Shown: positions 16,688-26,023, numbered from the stretch's first letter. The stretch is 64,000 bases of DNA from JBHPGW01 sp042569785 (GCA_042569785.1 JBHPGW010000003.1:29136-93135), one strand, 5' to 3'. Notes: generated by a model from the sequence alone, not told the origin. Numbers and translations: made by a program.

Positions 16688-18115
16688 TCACCAGGGGAAC
16701 TGGCGGCAAAGATCTTCTATTCTCTGCTTAGTCTGTTCTACAAATTGTTCGTCTAACGTATATTCTGTGGGACTGATCACTTTTACATTTGTCAGCACCG
16801 AGTGTATTAATTCGGATATATACTGCATTTGCTCGGCGGCCATACGGTTCTTTGTGACGATGGGAGTGCCGAGCCTGATCCCGCGGGTTACGGTAACGGG
16901 TTTGCTGTCGTAAGGCAGCTTGTTCATATTCACTATTATTCCGCAGCGTTCGAGAGATTTTTGCGCTATCAGGCCTGTCATCTCTGGCTTGAAGTTGCTG
17001 ACATCTACAAGTACCATGTGGTTGTCGGTTCCTTTTGTAAGTACATCAAAGTCAAGATTGAGCAATTCGGCGGCGAGGGAGCGGGCGTTTTCTATTATCC
17101 TGAACTGCCTGGTTCGATATTCGTCTGTAAGTGTCTCTTTGAAGAAAACAGCTTTTGCGGCGATGTGGTTCAAATACGGTGTGCCCTGTATGCCCGGAAA
17201 TGTTGTTTTCTGGATGTGCTCGTGTAAAGGGATATGCTTGTTGCCAACCTTTATCTGCCGGCAATAATCTTTGCCCATAATTATTGCCCCACCCCTTGGC
17301 CCGCCCGGCTTATAGGTGCTGGTGGTTGTAAAATGCGCGTAATCAACTGGAGACGGGTGAGCTCCTGCGATTACCAGGCCGGATATATGTGAAATATCAG
17401 CTAAGAGATATGCACCAACTTCGTCGGCTATCTCTCTGAATTTTTTGAAATCTATGGCCCTGGGGTAAGCGGTGGCTCCGCATATTATCAGTTTTGGTTT
17501 TGTTTTAACGGCCTTGTCTTTAACAGCATCATAATCGAGTGTGAAAGTGTTTTTGTCGACGTGATAGTTTTCTACTTCAAAGAATTTTCCTGCCAGTGAA
17601 ACGTCAGCTCCGTGCGAAAGGTGTCCGCCCTGATCGAGAGCGAGGCTTAGAATTTTATCGCCTTTATCAAGTACGGCAGTCAAAATGATCTGATTGGCCG
17701 AAGTTCCCGAATGGGGCTGAACGTTTGCGTATTGAGCCTTGAAAGCCTGCTTTGCGCGGTTAACGGCAAGAGTTTCAATCTGGTCAACAACCCCGCAGCC
17801 GCCGTGATAGCGGCTACCTACAAATCCCTCGGTGGTTTTATTTTGTACGACAGAGCCAAGGGCGGCGAGGACGGACTGAGAACAGAGATTTTCGGCTGCT
17901 ATGAGCTGGATAGTGTTGTTCTGCCTGACGTATTCTTCTTTTATCAATTCGTAAATCTGCGTGTCAGTGTCTTTTAAAGCGCCGAATATACCTTTGTGAT
18001 ATTTTTCGGCATCGGCAAGGTCAGGATTTTGAGAATTAGCAAGTTCATAAGCCGTCGAATCGGATTTGTCAACGGTCTTTAACTTGCCTTTGCTGCCATG
18101 TTTGTCCAGTAACAT
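16688..18115 (-). CDS. glyA: Serine hydroxymethyltransferase-family protein with N-terminal extension
   Basis: A 475-residue PLP enzyme, about 55 residues longer than the usual 415-420. SHMT landmarks are present: IQLIAAENLCSQSVLAALGS, NVQPHSGTSANQ, DQGGHLSHG, the PLP-lysine loop TTSTYKPGGPRGG (commonly TTTTHKTLRGPRGG), FPGIQGTP, TDNHMVLVDV and GIRLGTP. The active-site His before the Lys is Tyr, and the residues after the Lys differ from the common form, so this is a divergent branch. The usual reaction is serine plus tetrahydrofolate to glycine plus methylene-tetrahydrofolate; an altered substrate is possible. It sits between rseP and an aminotransferase in a tight operon. AAAGG lies 10 bases before the ATG. 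Confidence 0.8.
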   Translation of the reverse strand: MLLDKHGSKGKLKTVDKSDSTAYELANSQNPDLADAEKYHKGIFGALKDTDTQIYELIKEEYVRQNNTIQLIAAENLCSQSVLAALGSVVQNKTTEGFVGSRYHGGCGVVDQIETLAVNRAKQAFKAQYANVQPHSGTSANQIILTAVLDKGDKILSLALDQGGHLSHGADVSLAGKFFEVENYHVDKNTFTLDYDAVKDKAVKTKPKLIICGATAYPRAIDFKKFREIADEVGAYLLADISHISGLVIAGAHPSPVDYAHFTTTSTYKPGGPRGGAIIMGKDYCRQIKVGNKHIPLHEHIQKTTFPGIQGTPYLNHIAAKAVFFKETLTDEYRTRQFRIIENARSLAAELLNLDFDVLTKGTDNHMVLVDVSNFKPEMTGLIAQKSLERCGIIVNMNKLPYDSKPVTVTRGIRLGTPIVTKNRMAAEQMQYISELIHSVLTNVKVISPTEYTLDEQFVEQTKQRIEDLCRQFPW

Positions 18116-18159
18116 TTATAGTGCCTTTAGCTTTTGTAAAAAAACAAATCCCTGGCAAA

Positions 18160-20271
18160 TCAGCGTATAAAGAATCTTGCGATATCATTATAAGTTATGT
18201 ACACAAAAACAACCGCAAGGAAAAGCAGTCCGCAATAAGTTATTATTTCCTGAGCACGAATACTTAGCGGCCCGCCTTTTATTTTTTCAACGATAAGCAG
18301 CAGAAACACACCGCCGTCAACTACCGGTATCGGCAGGAAATTAATCACCGCTAAATTCGCACTTATAAACGCCATCAAAAACATAAAGCTTACAAAGGAA
18401 TATTTGACGGCTTCGTAAGACATCGTAGCGATACCAACCGGGCCGCTCATCGCTTTCATGCTGACGTTGCCGGAGACCAACTGTTTTATGGTAACATAAG
18501 TTTTGACGATCATCCAGTAACTTTTCTTACAGCTCATCTTAAAGGCGTCTGAGAGTCCGTCAGCTTTATATATCCTTTCGAGACTGGCGAACTGGATAAA
18601 CTGCGATAAAGTGGATACGACATTGACCGAGTCCTCGAAATTACCTACATTTAAAGCGACACTTCCAGAATCGTAGTCATCGAAACGATATTCAATTGAA
18701 ATTCGCTGGCCAACGTTTTTTCGTAATACGTCCATGCAATCGTAAAAGTTTGCCACGCTAACGCCATCGACAGAGATTATGGTCGCTCCCGGTGGGATGG
18801 CGAGTTTTTCCGTGTTGGAATTAGTCTCGATCGTCCTTGCGACAACAGGGTGCTCGACATCAAAGGTAATATATATGCCGATAGTAACCCTGTCGCTATC
18901 GGGTGAGGATTTTGGTTTTACATAAACCTGGTGAATTCTCTCGGTTCCATCGCTGTCACGACGCAATACCGTTACAGGCAGTTGCTTGTCCTTGTAACTG
19001 GTTGTGATCTGGCGGATTTCTTTATAGGTAGGATTCTCAATGTCGGCGACAGCAACTATGACGTCACCGTTTTCTAAATAATCGTTGGCATCAGTAATAT
19101 CGGGGCGTCTTAGAACCTGTTCTATCCGCAAACGCGGGACCATCGAATAAATATGGCCAAGATCGGATTGGGTTTCAGGTTCTCTGTCGAGGAAATTCAA
19201 TTTCAGATCGAGCTGGGTCTCGATCAGTTCGGTTTCGCTGCGCTGAGCAGTAACAGAAACAGACGGTACAAATAGATTGTCGAACATCTGAGCGAATTGC
19301 TGGTAGCTATCCAACTGCCGGCCGTTGACAGCGACAATTTTGTCCCCCGGTAACAGGTCTGTCCGAGCAGCTGGGCCATTGGGGTCAGGCAAGGAAATGC
19401 CGGCGATCTCCAGGGTCATCGGAGTATTGATGCCGAAAATCCTTACCGGCATGGAAGGCATTTGCTTGGCGACGATTTCAACTTTCTCTATTGAGCCGTC
19501 GAATTTTCTGATCTTTAATGGAACCAGTTCGCCCTTATCCGACAAAGCGGCAGTCATTAAAATGTCGCCGAAATCAAGGTTGTCGGTTTTGCCGGCGATC
19601 TCGATTATTTCGTCACCTGACTGAATTCCGGCACGAGCGGCTGGTGAATCCGGTATTATTTCCCCTGCCACAGCGGGCATCTGTTTTATACCTATGGAAT
19701 AAACGCACATTAGAATTACGATCGCGGCGATAACATTAAATATAACTCCGGCAGCGATGACAGCCATTCGAGCACCGACAGGCTTATTGGAAAACGAGCG
19801 AGGGTCGTCGGAAATTTTGTCGGCACCGGTGTCGTCCTGGCCGAGCATCTTGACATATCCTGCCAGTGGTATCAGGCCGATACGATATTCGGTGTCTCCT
19901 GCTTTGCCTTTTGGGCCTATGGTAAAACTGAGAAGGCCGTTGCCATCGGGGTCGTTGTCTTTAGGGAAAAATTTCGGCAGGATACGAATTCTAAAACCGT
20001 CGCGGGTTTTTCGTACGCCTAAGAAAACCGGCGGTAGAAAAACCGAAAAGGTCTCGACCTTTATGCCGGAAACTTTTGCAACGATGAAATGGCCGCACTC
20101 GTGAATGAAAATGACGCCGGTAAAGCCCATCACTACCAGAAAAATGTTCCATGACATTTGCAGGTTGCCCTTGACAAGTAAAATAAAACCAACAACAAAT
20201 ATTACAGCTACTATATTGGATAATCTCAGTTTTCTGCTGGGCTTGGCCCGTGAATCTTTTAAATCAGACAT
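18160..20271 (-). CDS. rseP: Site-2 intramembrane zinc protease RseP with several PDZ modules
   Basis: A 703-residue membrane protein, against about 450 for E. coli RseP. The zinc motif HECGH lies at residues 57-61 in a membrane span, and NFLPIPVVDGG near the C-terminus supplies the third ligand Asp. Between them are up to four PDZ-like modules: about 195-260 (PAARAGIQSGDEIIEI), 280-350 (LLPGDKIVAVNG), 370-430 (LENGDVIVAV) and 455-535 (IPPGATIISVDG). The enzyme cuts membrane proteins such as anti-sigma factors after a first periplasmic cut, and the PDZ modules gate substrates. It follows dxr by 28 bases, the common dxr-rseP arrangement, and precedes the glyA-like gene. Confidence 0.92.
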   Translation of the reverse strand: MSDLKDSRAKPSRKLRLSNIVAVIFVVGFILLVKGNLQMSWNIFLVVMGFTGVIFIHECGHFIVAKVSGIKVETFSVFLPPVFLGVRKTRDGFRIRILPKFFPKDNDPDGNGLLSFTIGPKGKAGDTEYRIGLIPLAGYVKMLGQDDTGADKISDDPRSFSNKPVGARMAVIAAGVIFNVIAAIVILMCVYSIGIKQMPAVAGEIIPDSPAARAGIQSGDEIIEIAGKTDNLDFGDILMTAALSDKGELVPLKIRKFDGSIEKVEIVAKQMPSMPVRIFGINTPMTLEIAGISLPDPNGPAARTDLLPGDKIVAVNGRQLDSYQQFAQMFDNLFVPSVSVTAQRSETELIETQLDLKLNFLDREPETQSDLGHIYSMVPRLRIEQVLRRPDITDANDYLENGDVIVAVADIENPTYKEIRQITTSYKDKQLPVTVLRRDSDGTERIHQVYVKPKSSPDSDRVTIGIYITFDVEHPVVARTIETNSNTEKLAIPPGATIISVDGVSVANFYDCMDVLRKNVGQRISIEYRFDDYDSGSVALNVGNFEDSVNVVSTLSQFIQFASLERIYKADGLSDAFKMSCKKSYWMIVKTYVTIKQLVSGNVSMKAMSGPVGIATMSYEAVKYSFVSFMFLMAFISANLAVINFLPIPVVDGGVFLLLIVEKIKGGPLSIRAQEIITYCGLLFLAVVFVYITYNDIARFFIR

Positions 20272-20299
20272 CTAAAAAACCTTAAATTAAATTAACAAT

Positions 20300-21478
20300 T
20301 TATGTTCTTGTGTACTTATGTTCTTTTTTGCTTATGCTCTTTTGTACCTGCTCTCTTGCCCAGGTGTCGGCTTCGAGCAATTCTTCGAGTGAGGTAATCG
20401 CTTTGATATCATGTTTATCGAGGCAAGCTTCTATAAGTTCTACTATCGCGGCGAATTTGATCCTTCCGGCGAGAAAATGCTCAACAGCAACCTCGTTGGC
20501 GGCGTTGAAGACTACCGGAGCGGTACCCCCCGCCCGGGCAACCTCAAAGCCCAGCGTCAGTGCTTTAAAAACCTGCAGGTTTGGTTTGGCGAAAGTCAAT
20601 TTACCAAGCTCATCGAGTTTCAGGTGCTTGGCAATCCCGACGGCCCTGGCTGGATAGGTCAAGGCATATTGAATAGGCATGGACATATCGGGGGTTCCGA
20701 GTTGTGCGATGACTGAGCCGTCGACAAATTCGACGAGTGAATGTACTATGGACTCTGGATGGATCAAGACTTCAATATCATCGACGCCAATATCAAAAAG
20801 CCAGTGCGCCTCGATGACCTCAATCGCCTTATTCATCATCGTTGCCGAATCGATCGTGATCTTAGGGCCCATACTCCAAACAGGATGCGCGAGGGCCTGT
20901 TCAATTGTGACATTTTCGATATCTTCGGCAGAGACCTTTCTGAAAGGACCTCCTGAAGAGGTCAGAATGATCTTGCGTACGTCCTGCTTTCGGCCTGCCT
21001 GTAAGGCCTGGAAGATCGCTGAATGCTCGCTGTCTACCGGCAAAATTTCAGCATTGTTCCTGCGTGCCGCATCCATAAGCAGCTCGCCGGCAATCGCCAG
21101 CGGCTCCTTATTTGCGATAGCGATGGTTTTAGCTTTTTCAGCAGCAGCAAGTACCGCCGGCAGTCCTGCTGCGCCTACAACGGCAGTTAGAATAAGGTCG
21201 GCATCGTCAAGTTGAGCTATCTGCACAAGAGAATCGGGGCCTGTGAGGACCTCTACCTGCAAGTTTCCAAGTGTATCGGTCAACTTGCTTAAAACGCTAT
21301 CGTCAGTTAGGCCTACAACTTTGGGTTTGTATTTCTTTGCCTGCCTGGCCAGCAGATCGGTATTGGAATTAGCGGTCAAGGCTACGACTTGGTATTCGGG
21401 CCCAAGCGCATCAATAACCTGTAGGGCCTGTTTTCCGACCGAGCCTGTAGAACCCAAAATCGCAATACGTTTCGGCAT
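20300..21478 (-). CDS. dxr: 1-deoxy-D-xylulose 5-phosphate reductoisomerase
   Basis: A 392-residue enzyme of the MEP isoprenoid pathway; it converts DXP to 2-C-methyl-D-erythritol 4-phosphate using NADPH. The NADPH site IAILGSTGSVGKQAL opens the protein, IANKEPLAIAGELLM and LPVDSEHSAIFQ carry the substrate and metal residues, LTSSGGPF and MGPKITIDSATMMNKAIEVIEAHWLF follow. Length is normal. The reading frame runs up to 21547, but that region is the promoter, so I take the ATG at 21478 (MPKRIAILG). A ribosome site is weak (AAAGG about 13 bases before). It is the first gene of a six-gene operon. Confidence 0.97.
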   Translation of the reverse strand: MPKRIAILGSTGSVGKQALQVIDALGPEYQVVALTANSNTDLLARQAKKYKPKVVGLTDDSVLSKLTDTLGNLQVEVLTGPDSLVQIAQLDDADLILTAVVGAAGLPAVLAAAEKAKTIAIANKEPLAIAGELLMDAARRNNAEILPVDSEHSAIFQALQAGRKQDVRKIILTSSGGPFRKVSAEDIENVTIEQALAHPVWSMGPKITIDSATMMNKAIEVIEAHWLFDIGVDDIEVLIHPESIVHSLVEFVDGSVIAQLGTPDMSMPIQYALTYPARAVGIAKHLKLDELGKLTFAKPNLQVFKALTLGFEVARAGGTAPVVFNAANEVAVEHFLAGRIKFAAIVELIEACLDKHDIKAITSLEELLEADTWAREQVQKSISKKEHKYTRT

Positions 21479-21517
21479 AATCTGACACAAACCTTTTTTA
21501 AGCAGTTTAAAAGACTG

Positions 21518-21547
21518 ATAATACAATAAGCAAGACTGAACTGTCAA
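21518..21547 (-). promoter_or_regulatory. Strong sigma70-like promoter of the dxr-rseP-glyA-glycan operon
   Basis: On the minus strand a perfect TTGACA (21547-21542), an 18-base spacer and TATTAT (21523-21518) precede the dxr ATG by about 40 bases. It is the only strong promoter seen for the six genes down to 13548, which are separated by only 16-44 bases. Confidence 0.7.
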
Positions 21548-21663
21548 GTCAAAGACTGCTTTAGAAGCGGGAATAAAAGCAATTAATGCAGATATGTTGA
21601 TGTATTGTGCTATCGCCGGGTGATTCAGGGCTGCCGATGACCTTTAACGACGATCATTTCCGG

Positions 21664-23226
21664 TCAGGGCTCGATCAGTTCGAGATAGTCATTGTGTTTC
21701 AATTTGACATAGTCATCATCTTTTTGCGAAAAGAACTTTTTCATCATCTCTTTTGAACTGATCTTTTTATCAGGATACATCAGCATCGGCCTTTTTGTGA
21801 TCTCGTTAAATTTCATCAATTCTTCCGGCTTCATCTCCTGACCATTTCTATAAATATGCGGTGAGATAAAGACCATTAACTCTGTGTTAACCTTCAAAAC
21901 ACTGGTACTTTTGAAAAGCTCACCAATGATCGGGATTTCGCTAATTATTGGAATCTGGTCGACTTCAAGGATCTTATCCTGGCGTCTGAGTCCGCCAAAG
22001 ACAACCACCTGCCCATCTTTTAAAAGCAGTGAACTGCTTGCAATTCTGGTGTCAACAACAGGCACTCCCGTAAGACTTTCACCGGTCTGAACATTTTGTT
22101 CAGCCCTGATCGTAAGCATAATATTTTCATCGTCAACCAGCAGAGCATTAACGTCAAGAGTAACACCTACATTTTTGAACTGTGTTGACTCGATGTCTGT
22201 TCCTGCGCTGGTAGAACCTAACTCAGTGTAAGGCTTTTCTTCAACCGCTTCGATCCTGGCAGATCCACCACTTACCATCATAACTCTGGGGCTGGCAAGT
22301 ATCTCTACATCCCTTTTCTGCTGGATCATATGGACAACCCTGCGAATTGTTCCGGTAATGATACTGAAATCGCCGCCGAGACCAGTTGAGTTAAAAGCTG
22401 TTGCATCTCCTATACTACTGGCTTGTTCAAGCGTCGAGCCAATACGAGATGTAAAGTTTTGCCTGTAGCCAAACGTATGGTTTTTGTCGGTGAGAATGTC
22501 CCAGTTGATACCAATTTCGGTATCATCTTCGAGTTGGACGTCAAGAATGACAACCTCGACCATGATCTGATATGGAACTTTGTCGGCTTTTTTAATTTCA
22601 GCGATAATTTTTTCGACATTTTCCTTTGTATCGCAAATGATCAAAGAATTGCTTTTAGAATCAACAGCAATCTGGCCATGAGTTGACAGCACCTTACCGA
22701 TAGCCTTTTTGAGATTGTCGGCATTTAGAAATCTTAGGGTTACAGTCTTAATGAACAGTTCCGGATCCGTCGGAGTTGAATCTGTCCTGTCGGCTTTTTG
22801 AATTTCAGTAACGATCTTTTCGATCACTTGTTTTGTATCACAAATGATCAAAGAATTGCTTTTGGTATCGACAGCGATCAGGCCGCGAGAAGATGACATT
22901 TTGCTGACAGCTTCTTTGAGGTTTTGGGCATTTAAAAACTTCAGTGTAACGGTTTTGACATACAGTTCCTCAACAACCAGATCAGGGACTGTCACGGTTC
23001 TTGCCAGCAGTTCTGAAACAGTCGCAGTCGTATCAGCTTTTTCCGGAACCGTTTTCTGTACAGGTTTTTTTAAGGTGATCGGCTCAAAGGGATTCGATCT
23101 GCCGATATTGGGTAAAGTGTTTACCTGGTCGGAGCCTGAGTCCGCAGGTTGCTGGTCCGCACTTACGGGCACCAGAGCAACTGTCAAACAGATACAACAA
23201 AATAAAATGTATCTGAGGTTATTCAT
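21664..23226 (-). CDS. gspD: Type II secretion-like secretin (GspD-like), with duplicated N domain
   Basis: A 520-residue outer-membrane pore protein with a signal peptide (NLRYILFCCICLTVALVPVSA). Two N-domain modules of 60 residues, 87-146 and 156-215, are about two thirds identical and contain the shared KSNSLIICDT; then comes the secretin beta-barrel domain (about 220-475), with EILASPRVMMVSGGSA and VVVFGGLRRQDKI as typical segments and IIGELFKS near its end. It is the last gene of the minus-strand secretion operon and overlaps the GspM-like gene by 8 bases. In most type II systems gspD comes first, so the position here is unusual. It has no clear pilotin-binding tail. Confidence 0.88.
   Translation of the reverse strand: MNNLRYILFCCICLTVALVPVSADQQPADSGSDQVNTLPNIGRSNPFEPITLKKPVQKTVPEKADTTATVSELLARTVTVPDLVVEELYVKTVTLKFLNAQNLKEAVSKMSSSRGLIAVDTKSNSLIICDTKQVIEKIVTEIQKADRTDSTPTDPELFIKTVTLRFLNADNLKKAIGKVLSTHGQIAVDSKSNSLIICDTKENVEKIIAEIKKADKVPYQIMVEVVILDVQLEDDTEIGINWDILTDKNHTFGYRQNFTSRIGSTLEQASSIGDATAFNSTGLGGDFSIITGTIRRVVHMIQQKRDVEILASPRVMMVSGGSARIEAVEEKPYTELGSTSAGTDIESTQFKNVGVTLDVNALLVDDENIMLTIRAEQNVQTGESLTGVPVVDTRIASSSLLLKDGQVVVFGGLRRQDKILEVDQIPIISEIPIIGELFKSTSVLKVNTELMVFISPHIYRNGQEMKPEELMKFNEITKRPMLMYPDKKISSKEMMKKFFSQKDDDYVKLKHNDYLELIEP
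22582..22968 (-). repeat. In-gene tandem duplication of the secretin N domain
   Basis: Segments 22789-22968 and 22582-22761 encode two 60-residue copies of the same N-domain module, identical at about 41 of 60 residues, joined by a 9-residue linker. Stretches of DNA such as CAAATGATCAAAGAATTGCT are unchanged in both, pointing to a fairly recent duplication. Confidence 0.9.
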
Positions 23227-23818
23227 CTAAAGCAGACTCCTTTTCAACAATTGAATAGATCACAAAGGTAATATCACAGGTAAGTTCGCCGGTATTTCTA
23301 GACATAGTTTCTATTCGAAGAGATTTTATCCAGACTTTCTTGTCGTTGAGCTGCAGTTTTGCTAAAAAACCAACTATATTGTCATACTGTCCAATGACGG
23401 TGAGTTTAACTGTCTTACTGTCTACTTCTTTGGTTTCATGTTGAGCTTTATTTTTGCCTGACTTAGGAGCAATAAAATTAAGAGAATCGATCGTACAGCC
23501 GGTGTTTGCCGCAAGTAACTGCAATCTTCGGAAGAATTCATCGGCCTGAGCAGAAGTAAACAGGCAGTTGTAAGCATGTTCAAGTTCACGATGCAATTTG
23601 TTTAACTTCTCATTCTGGATATTGATCGCACCTGCCGCAATTGTTGTTTTCCTGACAAGGTCGTCGGTTACCGACTCATATTGCTGAGCAGCCGAGAGAT
23701 AAGCGGTACGCGGAACAATTACCCAGTTATATACCGCTATCATGGCTACTATGATGAGAACAGCAAAAATAGTATTTCTTGACGAACGATTAAGTTTTAA
23801 TAAATCTTCAATTAACAT
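23219..23818 (-). CDS. GspM/PilO-like inner-membrane assembly protein
   Basis: A 199-residue protein with one N-terminal membrane span (NTIFAVLIIVAMIAVYNWVIV, about 16-36), then a coiled coil and an alpha/beta ferredoxin-like domain (about 85-195, TVKLTVIGQYDNIVGFLAKLQ). This is the layout of GspM and PilO, which pair with GspL/PilN in the inner-membrane platform. It overlaps the GspL-like gene by 11 bases and the secretin gene by 8, so the three are probably made together. Confidence 0.78.
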   Translation of the reverse strand: MLIEDLLKLNRSSRNTIFAVLIIVAMIAVYNWVIVPRTAYLSAAQQYESVTDDLVRKTTIAAGAINIQNEKLNKLHRELEHAYNCLFTSAQADEFFRRLQLLAANTGCTIDSLNFIAPKSGKNKAQHETKEVDSKTVKLTVIGQYDNIVGFLAKLQLNDKKVWIKSLRIETMSRNTGELTCDITFVIYSIVEKESALDE

Positions 23819-25328
23819 TTATCGCTTTGGCTTTCTTAACTACTGGCAAACAATTGATCTTGTATTCAACAAACTTGTCGGATGAATCATTAACTTCTGT
23901 TTTGGTCAAAGAAGCCGATTCTATATGCTCGGAATCGTTCAGCATCATTACAAATAAATTTACGGCGTCATATGACAGTGCGTTACCTTCTATCGTCACT
24001 GCCGAATTATTATAACTGTACATTCTGGTTATGCAGAGTTTTAACGGGGTGCTGGTTCTCACATTATCCATAAGACCAAGCCAGTCGAGGTCGGTATGTG
24101 AACTGATAATTTTATTTATGTTGTCTAACTTTGCGGATATATCTTTGACCTGCTGGTCTAAATATTTTTTTTCTTCGACGATGTCATGCGTACTTTCAGA
24201 AACCCGCATCTGTTTTCTATTGTCAGGTTTTCCTGTTACGTTTTTAACCATCATGCTTAGAGCACCGGCAGCTAAAACCATAAAGACCAATACAACAGCG
24301 GCAATATTAATCGAGACCAGAGCGTCTTTTTTGACAACTTTAAGTTTTGCGATATTATCAGGGAACAAGTTTATTTTAAAGTTTACGGATTCTGGCTTGA
24401 GCAATCTCATCGCCAATCCAATAGCTACAGTTGACGCTGTGCCTGTTAGATATTTCTTTATCGCCATAGTATCCTGACAGGCGTCATCAGAGGTCCTTAG
24501 ATTTACAAAATCACAATCGATCGCAGCCATTAAAGAATCTTCAATCCCGCGTGTCAGTTGCATTGAATTTGGGGTAACGATATTAACTTCCCACTTTTCG
24601 CTGCTGTCATATACCTCGACATTATAATACTGAATGATAGCGTTTATTTCCTCAGCGAACATTTCGTGACATTGGGGTGACTGAGTATCTATGTGTTTGG
24701 CCTTGATAAAGTCAATGGTCTTGTTTCTAAAAACACACAGAGTTAAATACGTCTCTTCCAATATTGCCATCAGCACATTGCTGTCAAATTTAGTTTCAAT
24801 TTTTTCAGCATAAAAAGCCCTGGTGTATGCGAAGAATGTCGGCTCGATCGCTTCGACATTAAGTCTGTATCGATCGCAGGTTCTGGCAAGTTCCGTAAGC
24901 TTTGTTTTGTCCGTGGCAACGACAAAAAGCCTGTTACCGTCGCGTTTATTAATCGAATTGACAGCACAGAAGTCCAAAACGATATCTTTGTCTGCCAGGA
25001 GAGGATATTGTTTCAATTCGTTATGCAGGAATCGAACCATGTTGGTCGGTACGGGTTTTGGCATGTACATAAGCTGCATGTGCATGGGCTTTGCCAATAA
25101 TGAAACCGCGGATCGGGATGATTTGATCTTATTGGCGGCTTTGAGCTTTTTTATGGCTTTGCAAAGCATGGCTGGATTTTCGATATTGCCATCGGCAACC
25201 ACTCCGTCAGGGATCGGACAACTGGCAGTTTTGACCAATTCTATGCCATTGCCGGTATCTTCAAGCAAGGCAATATCTATTGTGCCATTGGATATATCTA
25301 TACCTAATGCGGTATTGTCTTTTGGCAT
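23808..25328 (-). CDS. GspL-like platform protein (PilM actin-like domain fused to PilN-like domain)
   Basis: A 506-residue protein. Residues 1-310 form an actin-like (PilM/GspL cytoplasmic) fold, opening with LGIDISNGTIDIALLE. A single membrane span lies near 333-362 (SINIAAVVLVFMVLAAGALS), followed by a coiled coil and a periplasmic ferredoxin-like domain to the end. The fusion of the two halves is the GspL plan, whereas the plus-strand system keeps PilM and PilN apart. It should connect the cytoplasmic ATPase to the periplasmic pseudopilus. TAATG overlap with the preceding gene implies coupled translation. Confidence 0.8.
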   Translation of the reverse strand: MPKDNTALGIDISNGTIDIALLEDTGNGIELVKTASCPIPDGVVADGNIENPAMLCKAIKKLKAANKIKSSRSAVSLLAKPMHMQLMYMPKPVPTNMVRFLHNELKQYPLLADKDIVLDFCAVNSINKRDGNRLFVVATDKTKLTELARTCDRYRLNVEAIEPTFFAYTRAFYAEKIETKFDSNVLMAILEETYLTLCVFRNKTIDFIKAKHIDTQSPQCHEMFAEEINAIIQYYNVEVYDSSEKWEVNIVTPNSMQLTRGIEDSLMAAIDCDFVNLRTSDDACQDTMAIKKYLTGTASTVAIGLAMRLLKPESVNFKINLFPDNIAKLKVVKKDALVSINIAAVVLVFMVLAAGALSMMVKNVTGKPDNRKQMRVSESTHDIVEEKKYLDQQVKDISAKLDNINKIISSHTDLDWLGLMDNVRTSTPLKLCITRMYSYNNSAVTIEGNALSYDAVNLFVMMLNDSEHIESASLTKTEVNDSSDKFVEYKINCLPVVKKAKAINVN

Positions 25329-25735
25329 TATTCATTTATCCTTAAATTATCGATCCTGATTATGTAAGGACTTGTATTGCCTACAGTGACATCGGCCTGA
25401 ACTTTGGCGACAAAACCCTGGGCACTGGTACCCTGTGAAACAATTGTCAGGTTCGGTAAAGTTCCTGTAACAGTAACATCATACGAACCAGCATTGAATG
25501 GCTCATCGACATACGGCCCGCCCCATTGGTCATCGAGTCTGATCTGCGACAAAGCATCGTTAAGACCGGCTTCGGCCGTAGCCAAAGCGTGCGCAGCATA
25601 AATTTGATTACGCATAAGCTGCAACTCTTCAGTATTGATCTGCAGCATACCCATGGTCATCACAGAGAGCAGCGCAATCGCGAAGACCACCGCCAAAAGC
25701 ACTGTACCCTTATTTTCTTTGCGTCTTGTTTTCAT
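25328..25735 (-). CDS. Short GspK/PilX-like pseudopilin
   Basis: A 135-residue protein. A basic leader ends in KG, then TVLLAVVFAIALLSVMTMGML forms the pilin helix without Glu5, which is the pattern of GspK and PilX N-termini. The remainder (about 110 residues) includes NQIYAAHALATAEAGLNDALSQI, the PilX-N motif. GspK proteins are usually over 300 residues with a large capping domain, so this one is a stripped-down form. I prefer the ATG at 25735 (MKTRRKENKG) over the one four codons upstream. The 288 bases between it and the J gene hold no gene that I can support. Confidence 0.72.
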   Translation of the reverse strand: MKTRRKENKGTVLLAVVFAIALLSVMTMGMLQINTEELQLMRNQIYAAHALATAEAGLNDALSQIRLDDQWGGPYVDEPFNAGSYDVTVTGTLPNLTIVSQGTSAQGFVAKVQADVTVGNTSPYIIRIDNLRINE

Positions 25736-26023
25736 TACATATAGCATCTGCTATGCTCAAAGGTCTCTATAGACTCGAACATTGGTTAGACTTCTTCCAA
25801 CATTAGTTCACTTTGAGTATGTCGACATAAAATAACGGCTCATTCATCATAGGCTCAGATAAGGACAAAAAAAGATATTGGGAAAGTTTTGGGCTAAATA
25901 TTTGCTTTTTCGGCAGGAGTACAGGATTTTATCGGGCAAAAAAGAATTCTCTTTGAAGCAGCAGAAATACTGTCAGGCAAGTCCTATAAGCTTAACGACT
26001 ATGAGAGATAACTGTACTGATAG

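Noticed and set aside
20679..21215. 178-codon frame on the plus strand inside dxr
   Set aside because: Shadow of a strongly conserved enzyme; Ser/Ala-rich translation typical of antisense frames.
24823..25359. 178-codon frame on the plus strand inside the GspL-like gene
   Set aside because: Antisense to a gene that fits its operon; no start signal.
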